From: Cognatundibacterium luofuense | Lineage (GTDB): Bacteria; Pseudomonadota; Gammaproteobacteria; Burkholderiales; Burkholderiaceae_D | NCBI RefSeq assembly: GCF_018139685.1 | Contig: NZ_JAGSPN010000003.1 | Coordinates: 62,001-126,000, forward strand | Reading direction: 5' to 3' | Length of the DNA stretch: 64,000 nt | In this document: piece by piece, positions 45,779 to 55,218 of the stretch | Position numbering within the stretch: position 1 is the stretch's first letter | Layout: the number at the start of each line of letters is the position of its first letter | Made by a program: the position numbers and the translations under genes | Notes under the pieces: generated by a model | Database searches by the model: none | Told to the model about the DNA's origin: nothing | The model's input: the letters and a program-made list of their open reading frames with translations, nothing else

Positions 45779-46570
45779 ATGATGGCAGTTTCCACAGCAC
45801 TGGGTTTTTATCATGCGCGGCAAGTCCAGAGTCTGCGCAGCGTTCGCTTTGCTGAACCTGCACTGTGTTTTGTCAGACGCGGACAGAAACACTTAACCGT
45901 CGGTGATTGCTGTTTTCAGGCTTCCGCCGGAGAATGGCTGATCTTGCCCGGCAATACGCCGCTGATGATGGAAAATTGTCCGGATCAGGGGCAGTATGCG
46001 GCGGAGGTGCTCAGTGTATCACCGGCTATGGCCAGTGCTTTTTTGCAGTATGCCGGTGCAGAACTGGCATTGCCGCCAGCGTCATCTGCTTTTCCGCTGA
46101 ATATTCCGGCGTCGCCTTTGTTATCGCAGGCCTGGGAAAAGCTGGCGCAGGCGCAGCAGCCCGGATTTCCTGCGCTGCTGGCACGTCATTATCTGTTTGA
46201 AGTGCTAATGGTGGCTGCCTTACATGGCAATGTACAGGCCTTGCTGAATCCGCCCGCACCGGGGCTGGCGGATAAGGTTCGTCAGTTACTGCAAACGCAG
46301 CCTGCTGCTGACTGGTCGCAAGCAGATATCGCGGATCGTTTTCATATGAGTACACCGACGCTGCGTCGCCATCTGGCAGCAGAACAACAGTCTTTCCGCG
46401 ATATTCTGGATGATGTCCGTATGCATCATGCGCTGCACTTTGTGCTGACCAGCCGTAAATCAATCGACTGGATAGCAGGGGAGTGCGGGTTTACATCCCC
46501 TGCTGCGTTTTCAACCCGTTTTCGTCAGCGCTTTGGCATGGCGCCGGTAACGCTGCGTAAAACTTGCTGA
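45779..46570 (+). CDS. AraC-family transcriptional regulator
   Basis: A 263-residue regulator. An N-terminal cupin-like sensing part (ALCFVRRGQKHLTVGDCCFQ, ASAGEWLILPGN) is followed by two helix-turn-helices: WSQADIADRFHMSTPTLRRHL and IDWIAGECGFTSPAAFSTRF, ending RFGMAPVTLRKTC. It resembles the group controlling short-chain hydroxy compounds and stress genes; the ligand is unknown. The adjacent PEBP gene on the same strand is a possible target. AGGGA site with ATG. Confidence 0.87.
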   Translation: MMAVSTALGFYHARQVQSLRSVRFAEPALCFVRRGQKHLTVGDCCFQASAGEWLILPGNTPLMMENCPDQGQYAAEVLSVSPAMASAFLQYAGAELALPPASSAFPLNIPASPLLSQAWEKLAQAQQPGFPALLARHYLFEVLMVAALHGNVQALLNPPAPGLADKVRQLLQTQPAADWSQADIADRFHMSTPTLRRHLAAEQQSFRDILDDVRMHHALHFVLTSRKSIDWIAGECGFTSPAAFSTRFRQRFGMAPVTLRKTC

Positions 46571-46616
46571 AACCGGCTACCTTCACCGAAGCAGCAGGAC
46601 TTCCGAAAGTCAGCGT

Positions 46617-46880
46617 TCACTGCACGATAACGAAATCAATGATAATCGCGCCCGGTTCTTCGGATACCGGAGAAATTTGTACACGGTCACCAAACAAGTG
46701 CGTGATTTGCTGTAGTAAAGGCAGCGGATAATGATCATTGCAGAAGCGCATCGTTTCCCCTTTATCCAGCGCATTCAGTGCACCGAAAATCGCGGCGTGG
46801 CGAAAGCGTTTGGCGATACTGCGTGCATCAAACGCATATACACCGTTTTGCATTGTCGGTAATGAGCAATCGTGAGCCAT
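46617..46880 (-). CDS. DUF2249 protein of the norB operon
   Basis: An 87-residue protein of the DUF2249 family, recognised by its opening FDARSIAKRFRHAAIFGALNAL and the later MRFCNDHYPLPLLQQI. Such proteins are regularly found beside NO-related and hemerythrin-like genes. It lies 121 bp downstream of norB on the same strand, separated by a hairpin, so it is probably the second gene of the NO reductase operon. AAAGGAG ribosome site. Role unknown. Confidence 0.8.
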   Translation of the reverse strand: MAHDCSLPTMQNGVYAFDARSIAKRFRHAAIFGALNALDKGETMRFCNDHYPLPLLQQITHLFGDRVQISPVSEEPGAIIIDFVIVQ

Positions 46881-46944
46881 GATGATTCTCCTTTGTTAAA
46901 AATAAGATTAAGAATAGAAATTAAAAAGCAGAGTTGTTTTGTGT

Positions 46945-46974
46945 TGCATGACCTTGCTGTCGCAAAGTCATGCA
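46945..46974 (-). terminator. hairpin between norB and DUF2249
   Basis: TGCATGAC pairs with GTCATGCA over a 14-base loop, with no T run. It may adjust relative expression of the two genes. Confidence 0.4.
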
Positions 46975-47001
46975 GATCAGGTGCTGATTCAGCTCATGCC
47001 A

Positions 47002-49287
47002 TCAGACGCCGTTTTTTGTTGCTTGTCCGGCTAAGGCGTCGCTGGTTTGTGGCTCGCGGCCACCGGTCAGTAAGCGCAGTGCGAAGATCGCGAGACAGAC
47101 TGCACCGAGGGCAAACACCACGTCACCCGGTACGCGCAGCCAGACCAGTGATTCCATGAAGGAGGAGTGCACCACTTCTGGCGAACGGGCAAACCACATA
47201 CCTTTACTGATGCTGGCAGCGGCCTGATAGATGCCTGCCGGTACCAGCGACATGAATACCATCATCGCCAGACCGATATTCATCAGCCAGAACATGGCGG
47301 CCAGCCAGCCGTCAGACCATGCCATGCGGGATGATAAGCCGCGCAGGCAGAACAGCATCAGACCGATACCCAGCATGCCGTACACACCAAACAGCGCGGC
47401 GTGGCCGTGGGCTGCTGTCATGTTCAGACCCTGCATGTAATACAGTGCGATTGGTGTATTGATAGAGAAGCCCAGCAAACCGGCACCAACAGTATTCCAG
47501 AAACCAACGGCGATGAAGCACAGTACCGGCCAGCGATAGGTTTGTACCCAGCGTGCAGAACGCGAACGCTGATAGTTTTTCCAGGCTTCCAGACCCACCA
47601 GTGACAGTGGTACAACTTCGAGCGCAGAGAACATCCCGCCGATAGCGATCACAAAGGTTGGTGTACCAGTGAAATACAGATGGTGCAGCGTACCCAGAAT
47701 GCCGCCGAACAGGAACACTATGGTTTCGGCGATGATTGCGGTATTCGCAGTGGCTGCTCTGATCAGGCCGAGGCGTGTGAACAGCAAGGCAATCACAGCG
47801 GTGGCAAACACTTCAAAGAAGCCTTCCACCCACAGATGGACCAGCCACCAGCGCCAGTATTCGATCAGTGCGTAGTGTGTATGACGACCCCAGGTCAGGG
47901 ATGTCGCATAGAATGCACCGATACACATCGCGGCCAGAAATACCATTGCGATCAGACCACGGCTTTCTGACGGACGACGCAGAGCAGGCATCAGACCACG
48001 GCCGAGCAGGGTTACCCAGAACAGCAAACCAACAAATAACAGGATTTGCCAGACGCGTCCCATACTCGTAAATTCCAGACCCTGATTTCCGAGCCAGAAA
48101 CTGAATTCACTGCCTTTGTGCTGCAAAGTACCAAGCCAGCCTGTAGCAGTAGAGCCAACAACGATGAACAGCAGCGCATAGAACAACAGATTCACGCCGA
48201 GCTTTTGCAGTGGTGGTTCTTGTCCGGAAATGGCCGGTGCAATATACAGACCGGTTGCCAGCCACGCCGTTGCAATCCATAACACCGCAAACTGGGTATG
48301 AATGGTGCGGCTGATGGTGAACGGTAAAACATCTGCCAGCGGGATACCGAAGAAGCTCTGACCTTCAACTGCGTAGTGGGCGGTAATCACTCCCATACCG
48401 ATCTGCGCCAGAATCAGGCCGATCACCACATAGAAATATTTGCGGGTGGCACGCATGGATGGCGTTGGTTTCAGACTGAACAGCGGATCTGCTTTCGGCG
48501 GTTCCGGATCGTCTTCCTCTTTCGCTGCTGCATGGCGCAATACCATGGCGGCAATCGCGGCAATCAGCAGGATCACGCTGGCAACCGACCAGATACCTGT
48601 TGCGGCGGTTGGCGTATTGCCGGTTAATGGTTCATGCGGCCAGTTGCTGGTATAACTGACGCCATCCACACCCGGTCTGTCTGTGGAGGCAGACCATGCT
48701 GACCAGAAGAAAAAGCCGGTCAGTGCCTGCAAGTCGCCGGCATCCGGTACCGAGCCTTTTTGCATCGCATATTGCTCACGCAGCTTATCCAGCTTGTCAT
48801 CGCTGCCGAACAAGCCGCTGTAGTGGGCTGCCACCTGTGCCATGGCTTCGGCACGTTCGGCAGACACTTGCAGGGTTTCAGATGCGGCGTCATAAGTATT
48901 GGCGCGCATTTCCTGTTTCAGTACAGCCTGTAAAGCTGCCTGCTTTGCGGTATCCAGCTTCGCAAAAGGCAGTTGATATTGCTGTTGCGCACGAACATCC
49001 AGTAAAGCCAGCGCTTCGCGGTGTAACCAGTCTGCCGACCAGTCGGGTGCTAAATAACTGCCGTGGCCCCAGACCGTACCTAATTGCTGCCCACCGGCCG
49101 CCAGCCAGGCTTCCTGCCCCTGCTGGATTTGTTCGCGTGTGTACAGCAGCTTCCCATCCTTGCTGACAACTTGTTGTGGAATTGGTGGCGCAGAAAGATA
49201 AATCTCACTGCCCACCCATAGTAAAACGCCGAAGGACAGGGCGCAGATGACTGCCAGCCATGTCCAGAGTTTGCGTGTTGCATGCAT
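47002..49287 (-). CDS. norB: quinol-dependent nitric oxide reductase (qNor)
   Basis: A 761-residue integral membrane enzyme of the haem-copper oxidase superfamily that reduces NO to N2O. The extended N-terminus (YTREQIQQGQEAWLAAGGQQ and GHGSYLAPDWSADWLHREAL, about residues 50-90) marks the single-subunit quinol type, which needs no NorC. About 14 membrane helices follow, with histidine ligands in RTIHTQFAVLWIATAWLATG, LWVEGFFEVFATAVIALLF, LHHLYFTG and AAHGHAALFGVYG. AGAGGAAA ribosome site before ATG. Two NsrR-like operators cover its promoter; nsrR is divergent. Confidence 0.96.
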   Translation of the reverse strand: MHATRKLWTWLAVICALSFGVLLWVGSEIYLSAPPIPQQVVSKDGKLLYTREQIQQGQEAWLAAGGQQLGTVWGHGSYLAPDWSADWLHREALALLDVRAQQQYQLPFAKLDTAKQAALQAVLKQEMRANTYDAASETLQVSAERAEAMAQVAAHYSGLFGSDDKLDKLREQYAMQKGSVPDAGDLQALTGFFFWSAWSASTDRPGVDGVSYTSNWPHEPLTGNTPTAATGIWSVASVILLIAAIAAMVLRHAAAKEEDDPEPPKADPLFSLKPTPSMRATRKYFYVVIGLILAQIGMGVITAHYAVEGQSFFGIPLADVLPFTISRTIHTQFAVLWIATAWLATGLYIAPAISGQEPPLQKLGVNLLFYALLFIVVGSTATGWLGTLQHKGSEFSFWLGNQGLEFTSMGRVWQILLFVGLLFWVTLLGRGLMPALRRPSESRGLIAMVFLAAMCIGAFYATSLTWGRHTHYALIEYWRWWLVHLWVEGFFEVFATAVIALLFTRLGLIRAATANTAIIAETIVFLFGGILGTLHHLYFTGTPTFVIAIGGMFSALEVVPLSLVGLEAWKNYQRSRSARWVQTYRWPVLCFIAVGFWNTVGAGLLGFSINTPIALYYMQGLNMTAAHGHAALFGVYGMLGIGLMLFCLRGLSSRMAWSDGWLAAMFWLMNIGLAMMVFMSLVPAGIYQAAASISKGMWFARSPEVVHSSFMESLVWLRVPGDVVFALGAVCLAIFALRLLTGGREPQTSDALAGQATKNGV

Positions 49288-49352
49288 GGTTTTCCTCTCT
49301 GATGAGTAAAAAGACGGAAAGCCGGCTTTTGCGCGGTTTAAAAGCTGACTTT

Positions 49353-49375
49353 AAAATGCATTTTATCTGCATCTT
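49353..49375. promoter_or_regulatory. NsrR-like operator 1 at norB
   Basis: Halves AAAATGCATTT and ATCTGCATCTT flank one base, close to the NsrR pattern. It overlaps the predicted -10 box and start site of norB. Confidence 0.7.
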
Positions 49376-49388
49376 TTTAAACATGCAA
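49360..49388 (-). promoter_or_regulatory. predicted sigma-70 promoter of norB
   Basis: On the minus strand TTGCAT and TAAAAT are separated by 17 bases. The layout is the same as in the hmp promoter. Confidence 0.6.
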
Positions 49389-49402
49389 ACAAAATGCATA
49401 TT
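49380..49402. promoter_or_regulatory. NsrR-like operator 2 at norB
   Basis: Halves AACATGCAAAC and AAATGCATATT flank one base. The left half is identical to that at hmp and covers the -35 box. Confidence 0.7.
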
Positions 49403-49555
49403 AAAATACGACAGAGGATTTGAAGCAGATCATGTATGCGCACAGAAAGCCGCACCCGTCAGGGCAGGGCTGTGCTGGCAGAATCTGCACAGATCACGGA
49501 CAATGACAGCTGTTTGACAATCAGCGGCCAGCCGCACGAAGTTTCAGGACCCACC

Positions 49556-50029
49556 ATGCGATTAACCAGCTATACCGACTACACCCTGCGCACTCTGATG
49601 TATCTGGCCATGCATCCGGAGCAACTGGTCACGATTCAGGATATTGTCAGCCTGCATGACATTTCCAAAAACCATCTGACCAAGGTAGTGCATCAGCTGG
49701 GTTTATCCGGTCTGATTGAAACAGTGCGTGGCCGTAACGGCGGTATCCGCCTTGCAAAGCCGGCGGATCAGATCGTGATTGGTGACGTCATCCGCATGGC
49801 TGAATCGGACTTCGACATGGCGGAATGTTTTCAGGCCGACAGCAGCCAGTGCGCCTACGCCCGTGCCTGCCACCTGAAAGGCGTGCTGTATCAGGCAACG
49901 CAGGCGTATCTGGCCGTTCTTGATAAAGTCACGCTGGCAGATATCACCGGCGCGAACAGCGCAAACAACCCAACAGGCCAGCCAGTGACGATCTCGCTGG
50001 ACTTGCTGACGAAAAAAACGACTTCCTGA
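49556..50029 (+). CDS. nsrR: nitric-oxide-sensing Rrf2-family repressor
   Basis: A 157-residue Rrf2 regulator with an iron-sulphur cluster that is lost or nitrosylated by NO, which frees its targets. The winged helix begins MRLTSYTDYTLRTLMYLA and includes ISKNHLTKVVHQLG and VRGRNGGIRLAK. Three cysteines at CFQADSSQC and ARACHLKG have the NsrR spacing (C-x8-C-x5-C). The ATG at 49556 starts exactly at the family's usual N-terminus; a 40-codon upstream extension is not real. It is divergent from norB, whose promoter has two NsrR-like sites. Confidence 0.93.
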   Translation: MRLTSYTDYTLRTLMYLAMHPEQLVTIQDIVSLHDISKNHLTKVVHQLGLSGLIETVRGRNGGIRLAKPADQIVIGDVIRMAESDFDMAECFQADSSQCAYARACHLKGVLYQATQAYLAVLDKVTLADITGANSANNPTGQPVTISLDLLTKKTTS

Positions 50030-50449
50030 CCACTTCGCTGCACCATGATGATGGCCGACCCGCGTATGCGGGTGGATGCTGTTGTCATGGTAAAACGGTT
50101 GTTCACCCGTTCCCCCTTACTGTGCGAAAATCTGCATTTGCTAATTCCTGAGCGCCAGACTTTCCGCCGACGACAAGCCGGTTGCTATGCAAAAATCCGC
50201 ATTTAGCCCTGTTTTGGCCATTTTTCAGGGATTTTGGCGCTGCCGCAGCAGACTTTGATGCTTTCCACGGTGCTGAGTTTGTATGTGTTGGTGTCCGTAT
50301 TTGCCGCATCGCCGCAACAGTCACTGTCTGATCTGGCGCAAACCTTACTGTGCTTCATTTCCCGAAAAGCATCAGGCCGGATTTTCTTTGCACAGATCAA
50401 GGAATTCCGTTTTCCGGGGGCATAAGGTGACTGCAGCGGAACTTACTTC
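50030..50449. other. intergenic stretch with one 84-bp repeat
   Basis: About 420 bp between nsrR and nirK. Besides repeat copy F no gene or NsrR-like site was recognised; a 63-codon frame at 50234-50425 has no support. Confidence 0.45.
50121..50204 (+). repeat. 84-bp dispersed repeat, copy F
   Basis: Exactly 84 bp, more diverged in the core (CTTTCCGCCGACGACAAGCC). It sits between two genes of the same direction. Confidence 0.82.
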
Positions 50450-50468
50450 TTGATGAGGAATTCATCAA
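50450..50468. promoter_or_regulatory. inverted repeat upstream of nirK
   Basis: TTGATGA and TCATCAA flank five bases, about 55 bp before the nirK ATG. It does not fit the NsrR pattern, nor the strict FNR/DNR pattern (TTGAT-N4-ATCAA), because the spacing is larger. Confidence 0.5.
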
Positions 50469-50523
50469 CTTGCGCGGTAGTGGGTTCCTGTTCTGTTCTT
50501 AATCTGAGCCGAAAGGGAAGAAG

Positions 50524-52020
50524 ATGAAACCTCAAGTCAAACGCCGGGCCTTGTCTGTTGTGGCAGCCATGTTAACCGGAATATTCATGGCAGGATCTGC
50601 ACTGGCTGCAGATATACCAGCCAAAGCCGCTGTCAAAGACAGTGCATCCGCCAAATTGCCTGTCATTCATGCGCAACTGACCAGTCCGCCGTTCGTACCA
50701 CCTGCTACTAACCGCAAATCTCCGGCCAAAGTGATTGTCGAGCTGGAAGTCATCGAAAAAGAAATGGCGATTTCCGAAGGCGTGAAATACATGTTCTGGA
50801 CTTTCGGCGGATCAGTGCCCGGCAGTTTTATCCGTGTGCGTCAGGGCGACACCGTTGAATTCCATCTGAAAAATCATCCGAGCAGCAAGATGCCGCATAA
50901 CATCGATTTGCACGGCGTGACCGGACCAGGCGGCGGTGCGGCTTCCAGTTTCACTGCGCCGGGTCATGAATCGCAATTCAGCTTTAAAGCACTGAATGAA
51001 GGTTTGTATGTGTACCACTGTGCGACTGCACCAGTAGGGATGCACGTTGCCAATGGTATGTATGGTCTGATTCTGGTGGAACCACCGGAAGGTTTGCCGA
51101 AAGTGGATCGTGAATATTATGTGATGCAGGGCGATTTCTATACCACCGGTAAATACCGTGAAAAAGGCTTGCAACCATTCGACATGGAAAAAGCCATCGA
51201 TGAAAAGCCGACCTACGTCCTGTTTAACGGTGCAGAAGGCGCGCTGACCGGCGAGAAAGCACTGGCCGCAAAAACCGGTGAAAAAATCCGCTTATTCGTT
51301 GGTAACGGCGGCCCGAATCTGGTTTCCAGCTTCCACGTGATCGGTGCGATTTTTGACAAAGTCCGTTTTGAAGGCGGTACCAATATCCAGAAAAACGTAC
51401 AAACCACGCTGATTCCAGCCGGTGGTGCAGCGATTGTGGAATACGACACCAAAGTACCGGGCAGTTATGTACTGGTGGATCACTCCATCTTCCGTGCATT
51501 CAACAAAGGCGCGCTGGCGGTGATGAAAGTGGACGGCGCTGAACGCAAGGAAATTTATTCCGGTAAAGAACTGGATTCCGTGTATCTGGGTGATCGTGCG
51601 CAGGCGAATCTGAATGCGGTGACGGTTGCTACCAATTCCGCAGAAAAAGGTACGCTGACGCTGCAGGATCAGATCAATGCCGGTGCACAGTTGTATGCCG
51701 GTACTTGCTCAGTTTGCCATCAGGGTAACGGCGCTGGCTTACCTGGCGTATTCCCGCCACTGGCCGGATCAGACTATCTGAATGCCGACCATAACCGTGC
51801 TGTGCGTGCTGTCTTGCACGGATTGAATGGCAAAGTTACCGTCAATGGCAAAGAGTACAACTCGGTCATGCCGGGCATGAGTCAGCTGAACGACGATGAG
51901 GTCGCCAATATCCTGACCTATGTGCTGAACAGCTGGGATAACAAAGGTGGCAAAGTCAGTGCTGATCAGGTCAAAACGGCACGCAGTAAAGCGCCTGCAA
52001 CGAAAGCCGAGGCACACTGA
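50524..52020 (+). CDS. nirK: copper nitrite reductase fused to cytochrome c
   Basis: A 498-residue periplasmic enzyme reducing nitrite to NO. A signal peptide ([16 protein letters not shown]) is followed by two cupredoxin domains. Copper ligands are visible: MPHNIDLHG (type 1 and type 2 His plus catalytic Asp), [20 protein letters not shown] (His, Cys, His, Met), and [11 protein letters not shown] (type 2 His), with the catalytic His in SSFHVIG. The C-terminal domain from about residue 385 is a class I cytochrome c with CSVCH and Met in VMPGMSQL, so the electron donor is built in. AAGGGAAG site. First of a nirK-nirV-SCO operon. Confidence 0.96.
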   Translation: MKPQVKRRALSVVAAMLTGIFMAGSALAADIPAKAAVKDSASAKLPVIHAQLTSPPFVPPATNRKSPAKVIVELEVIEKEMAISEGVKYMFWTFGGSVPGSFIRVRQGDTVEFHLKNHPSSKMPHNIDLHGVTGPGGGAASSFTAPGHESQFSFKALNEGLYVYHCATAPVGMHVANGMYGLILVEPPEGLPKVDREYYVMQGDFYTTGKYREKGLQPFDMEKAIDEKPTYVLFNGAEGALTGEKALAAKTGEKIRLFVGNGGPNLVSSFHVIGAIFDKVRFEGGTNIQKNVQTTLIPAGGAAIVEYDTKVPGSYVLVDHSIFRAFNKGALAVMKVDGAERKEIYSGKELDSVYLGDRAQANLNAVTVATNSAEKGTLTLQDQINAGAQLYAGTCSVCHQGNGAGLPGVFPPLAGSDYLNADHNRAVRAVLHGLNGKVTVNGKEYNSVMPGMSQLNDDEVANILTYVLNSWDNKGGKVSADQVKTARSKAPATKAEAH

Positions 52021-52853
52021 TGTACGCCATCAGGCAAAGTACAACAACAGCCGCAGCAGCCGCTTGCGGCTGTTTGTTGTCAGCACTGATGCTGATGCCT
52101 GCGGTAGCTGGTGCAGCAGAGTTTGCAGATACGGACATCAGTCCGTATCTGCCCGTTGCCGGTGGCACATTCAAGAGTGTGCTGTCCGGCACCGGCTTGC
52201 AAAGCGAGATCCGTGTAGCTGGCTTTCTGATGCGGCGCGACCCTGTCAGTCAGCAGAATTTTCTGCAGTTTGTGCAAAAAAATCCGCAATGGCGCAAAGA
52301 CCGAATTCCCTCACTGTTTGCAGATAAGGCGTATCTGGCGCAATGGCCAGCGGCAGACAGTTTCGGCGCTGCCGACCCTGCCTCGCCGGTCACAGGCATC
52401 AGCTGGTTTGCAGCCCGCGCCTACTGCCAGTCTGAGCGGGCACGCTTACCACGCTGGTATGAGTGGGAACTGGCGGCCGCTGCTGATGAAACCAGTACCG
52501 ACGCGCGCGCCAGCGCTGCATGGCGCTCCCGCATCCTGAACTGGTACGGACAAAATGCGCAATCCGGTCAGACACAGCAATCCTTCCCGCCGAATGTGTA
52601 TGGCCTGCGCGCTTTGCACGGGCAAATCTGGGAATGGGTTGGCGATTTCAACGCCTTGCTGATCAGCCCGGACAGCCGTACCCAGGGTGACCCCGACAAA
52701 CTGCAATTTTGCGGTGCCGGTGCGATCAGCTTACAAAACAAAGAAAACTACGCCATTCTGATGCGGGTGGCCTTGCTGTCTTCACTGACAGCGCGCAGTA
52801 CCACCGCCAGTATGGGTTTCCGCTGTGTGCGGGATCAGAAAGGAACACCATGA
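52020..52853 (+). CDS. nirV: NirV-like formylglycine-generating-enzyme-fold protein
   Basis: A 277-residue exported protein with an FGE-sulfatase (SUMF1) fold. A signal peptide (CGCLLSALMLMPAVAGAA) is followed by VAGFLMRRDPVSQQNFLQFV, PVTGISWFAARAYCQSERARLPRWYEWE, NVYGLRALHGQIWEWVGDF and a late MGFRCVRD, all family features. NirV accompanies nirK in other denitrifiers; its reaction is not settled. It may act in copper-site or enzyme maturation. Its ATG uses the last base of the nirK stop codon, so the two are tightly coupled. Confidence 0.87.
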   Translation: MYAIRQSTTTAAAAACGCLLSALMLMPAVAGAAEFADTDISPYLPVAGGTFKSVLSGTGLQSEIRVAGFLMRRDPVSQQNFLQFVQKNPQWRKDRIPSLFADKAYLAQWPAADSFGAADPASPVTGISWFAARAYCQSERARLPRWYEWELAAAADETSTDARASAAWRSRILNWYGQNAQSGQTQQSFPPNVYGLRALHGQIWEWVGDFNALLISPDSRTQGDPDKLQFCGAGAISLQNKENYAILMRVALLSSLTARSTTASMGFRCVRDQKGTP

Positions 52854-53569
52854 AATTTCACCGACAATTGCGCTGCGGTCTGCTGATGCTGGCGCTGTCC
52901 GGCGCAAGTACGCTGGTTTTGGCGGCGGAAAACACCGCAACACCAGCGGCAGCGTCTGCGACGGGCGTAACAACGGCAACAACCGCAACAATCGCAACAA
53001 TCGCAACAACCGCGCCGCAGTCATGGCCGGAAGATTCGGTTTATCAGCTGGATCTGAAACTGCAGATACAGACTGGCCAGCAAGTTCCCTTATCGGTGGA
53101 TGCGGGCAGTCCGGTGCTGGTCAGCATGTTTTATAACTCTTGCGAATATGTCTGTCCTATGCTGATCGAAACGCTGCAAATGACAGAAGCTGCACTGACG
53201 AAGCGCGAACGCGCAAAATTAAAAATGATGCTGGTCAGTTTTGATCCCGCACGTGATGATGTCGCCGCGCTGAAAAACATACAGCGTCAGCGCCATCTGG
53301 ATCAGCGCTGGACAGTTGCCCGCAGCGATGAAGACAGCGTCCGTAGTTTGTCGGTAGCACTCGGTATTCAGTATCGTCAGCTGGAAAGCGGAGAGTTTAA
53401 TCACAGTACCGCGATTATCCTGCTGGCGCCGGATGGTCGTATTCTCGCCAAAACCACCAAACTGGCGGATACCGATCCTGCATTTATCAAAGTATTGAAG
53501 CAAACGCTGCAGACAGCCGGCAAGCAGGGCGGAGCGAAAAGCAAACCCGCTGCGAATGCCGCACCCTGA
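52850..53569 (+). CDS. SCO-family copper chaperone
   Basis: A 239-residue thioredoxin-fold protein. It has a signal peptide (LLMLALSGASTLVLAA), a Thr/Ala-rich linker made by short DNA repeats (about residues 34-56), and the SCO domain with copper-binding CEYVCP (about residue 97) and the distal His in FNHSTAI. SCO proteins deliver copper to cytochrome oxidase CuA; here, as third gene after nirK and nirV, the probable client is the nitrite reductase. Overlaps nirV by four bases; AAAGGAAC ribosome site. Confidence 0.9.
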   Translation: MKFHRQLRCGLLMLALSGASTLVLAAENTATPAAASATGVTTATTATIATIATTAPQSWPEDSVYQLDLKLQIQTGQQVPLSVDAGSPVLVSMFYNSCEYVCPMLIETLQMTEAALTKRERAKLKMMLVSFDPARDDVAALKNIQRQRHLDQRWTVARSDEDSVRSLSVALGIQYRQLESGEFNHSTAIILLAPDGRILAKTTKLADTDPAFIKVLKQTLQTAGKQGGAKSKPAANAAP

Positions 53570-54058
53570 GATGTTTTCTGATGCCTGAGCTGCCGGATGT
53601 GTGGTGTGCAGCTCAGTGTTTAGCTTTCAGTTTTCAACGTTCTGGCCGGAAGGTGCAGGGGGCGCGGTGTTGTCGCTATCCAGTGCTGTTTCCGCCCAGT
53701 CATCGCCCCAGGTTTCGCACGGATGCTGCGTACGTTCGGCCCCGTTTCCGCAGCGCATCTCGCCAACCTTGCAATATAAATCGCAGCCCCAGCAAATCCG
53801 CTCAGGATGGGCAGGGCGCACAGGAAAAGTTTTTTTATTCACGATCTTGCCAGACACAGTGACTTGATACGCAAGCCTAACAGCCAGCCTGTGCACTGTA
53901 TCTAGCTCTTCAGGACTAGTCCGCGCAGCGAATAGGCGACATCACAGGATTCTTCCATAATCAGTCTCACAGACTTTGTGCTGTCTCAGAGGCTGTCTTT
54001 TGCTTATTGGCAGCATACAGCCTGCGACGCGATCGGCGTCGTGACTGTGGAGAACATC
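53570..54058. other. 489-bp intergenic stretch
   Basis: A hairpin at 53586-53615 (TGAGCTGC with GCAGCTCA, 14-base loop) may end the nirK operon. The remainder holds several open frames on both strands, none with a ribosome site or family resemblance. Confidence 0.45.
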
Positions 54059-54721
54059 ATGCATGCTTTAGAGCGCCTGGTCGATGGCTTTCAGAAATTT
54101 CAGACGCAGTATTTTGATGCGACGCCGGAATTGTTCCGGTCGCTGCAGGAAGGACAGCGTCCGACGACGCTGCTGATCGGATGCTGCGATTCGCGGGTAG
54201 ACCCCGCGCTGTTACTGGGTATTGATCCCGGTGAAGTGTTCACGGTAAGGAATGTTGCGAATCTTGTACCACCATGCGATCCCAGCCAGCATTTTGCCGG
54301 TGTGACATCGGCAATCCAGTTCGGCGTGGAACAGTTGCAGATCAGCCGCATTATCATTATGGGTCACGCCCGTTGCGGCGGTATCCGGGCGCTGATGGAG
54401 CAGCGCTTTACCGGTGAAAACAGTTATGATTACATCGGCCGCTGGATACGTATCGCGCAACCCGCGCGTGAACGTGTCCTGCTGCAAATGCCATCGGCAA
54501 CGGCGGAACAGCAACAGCAAGCCTGTGAAATGGGCGCGATACTGGTGTCGTTAAGAAATCTCGCCAGTTATCCGTGGATACGGGAGCGCATGGAGCAGGG
54601 AAGTTTAACTGTGCATGGCTGGTATTTCGATCTGAAATCTGGCGCACTGTTAGCGTATTCTGAACGTGCCGATGCCTTTTTACCTCTGGTCTGTCCGGTT
54701 CAAACACAAGTCAGCACATGA
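54059..54721 (+). CDS. can: beta-class carbonic anhydrase
   Basis: A 220-residue zinc enzyme that interconverts CO2 and bicarbonate. Zinc ligands and the active-site dyad are visible: [11 protein letters not shown] (Cys, Asp-Arg) and [12 protein letters not shown] (His, Cys). The ATG at 54059 has a GGAG site; a long upstream in-frame extension is not part of it. The stop overlaps the start of mobB by four bases, an unusual partner for a carbonic anhydrase. Confidence 0.95.
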   Translation: MHALERLVDGFQKFQTQYFDATPELFRSLQEGQRPTTLLIGCCDSRVDPALLLGIDPGEVFTVRNVANLVPPCDPSQHFAGVTSAIQFGVEQLQISRIIIMGHARCGGIRALMEQRFTGENSYDYIGRWIRIAQPARERVLLQMPSATAEQQQQACEMGAILVSLRNLASYPWIRERMEQGSLTVHGWYFDLKSGALLAYSERADAFLPLVCPVQTQVST

Positions 54722-55218
54722 AAGTTTTAGGAATTTGCGGTCATTCCGGCAGCGGAAAAACCACGCTCATCGAAAAGCTGCTGCCGCTGCTGCGTCAGCG
54801 CGGTTTGCGCGTCCATGTCATTAAACACAGCCATCACGATGTGGTACTGGAACCGCCGCAAAAGGACAGCTCGCGTTTTCGTGCTGCAGGTGCGGGCGAT
54901 GTCATGCTGGTTACGCCGTATCGCTACGCCATCATGCATGAATTACGCGATACGCCGGAACCTTCACTCAGCGAATGTTTACACAGACTCAGTCCGGCAG
55001 ATCTGGTGCTGGTGGAAGGCTTTAAACGTGAGCCGATACCGCGCCTGGAAGTATATCGCCCCGCAAATGGTAAGCCTGCACTGTATCCGCAGGACAGCGG
55101 CATACTGGCCGTTGCCAGTGATGCGACTGCACCGGAAGCAGCGCCGCAATGGCTGATGCTGAATGATACAGCCTCAATTGTTAACTGGATATTTGACACA
55201 ATTTATGCAAACCATTGA
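54718..55218 (+). CDS. mobB: molybdopterin-guanine dinucleotide biosynthesis protein MobB
   Basis: A 166-residue GTP-binding adaptor in molybdenum cofactor synthesis. The P-loop is [16 protein letters not shown] (residues 6-21); then [28 protein letters not shown] and [18 protein letters not shown] follow the family exactly. Overlaps can by four bases and the following moeA by 14 bp. Needed for nitrate reductase and other Mo enzymes, none of which lie in this window. Confidence 0.94.
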   Translation: MKVLGICGHSGSGKTTLIEKLLPLLRQRGLRVHVIKHSHHDVVLEPPQKDSSRFRAAGAGDVMLVTPYRYAIMHELRDTPEPSLSECLHRLSPADLVLVEGFKREPIPRLEVYRPANGKPALYPQDSGILAVASDATAPEAAPQWLMLNDTASIVNWIFDTIYANH

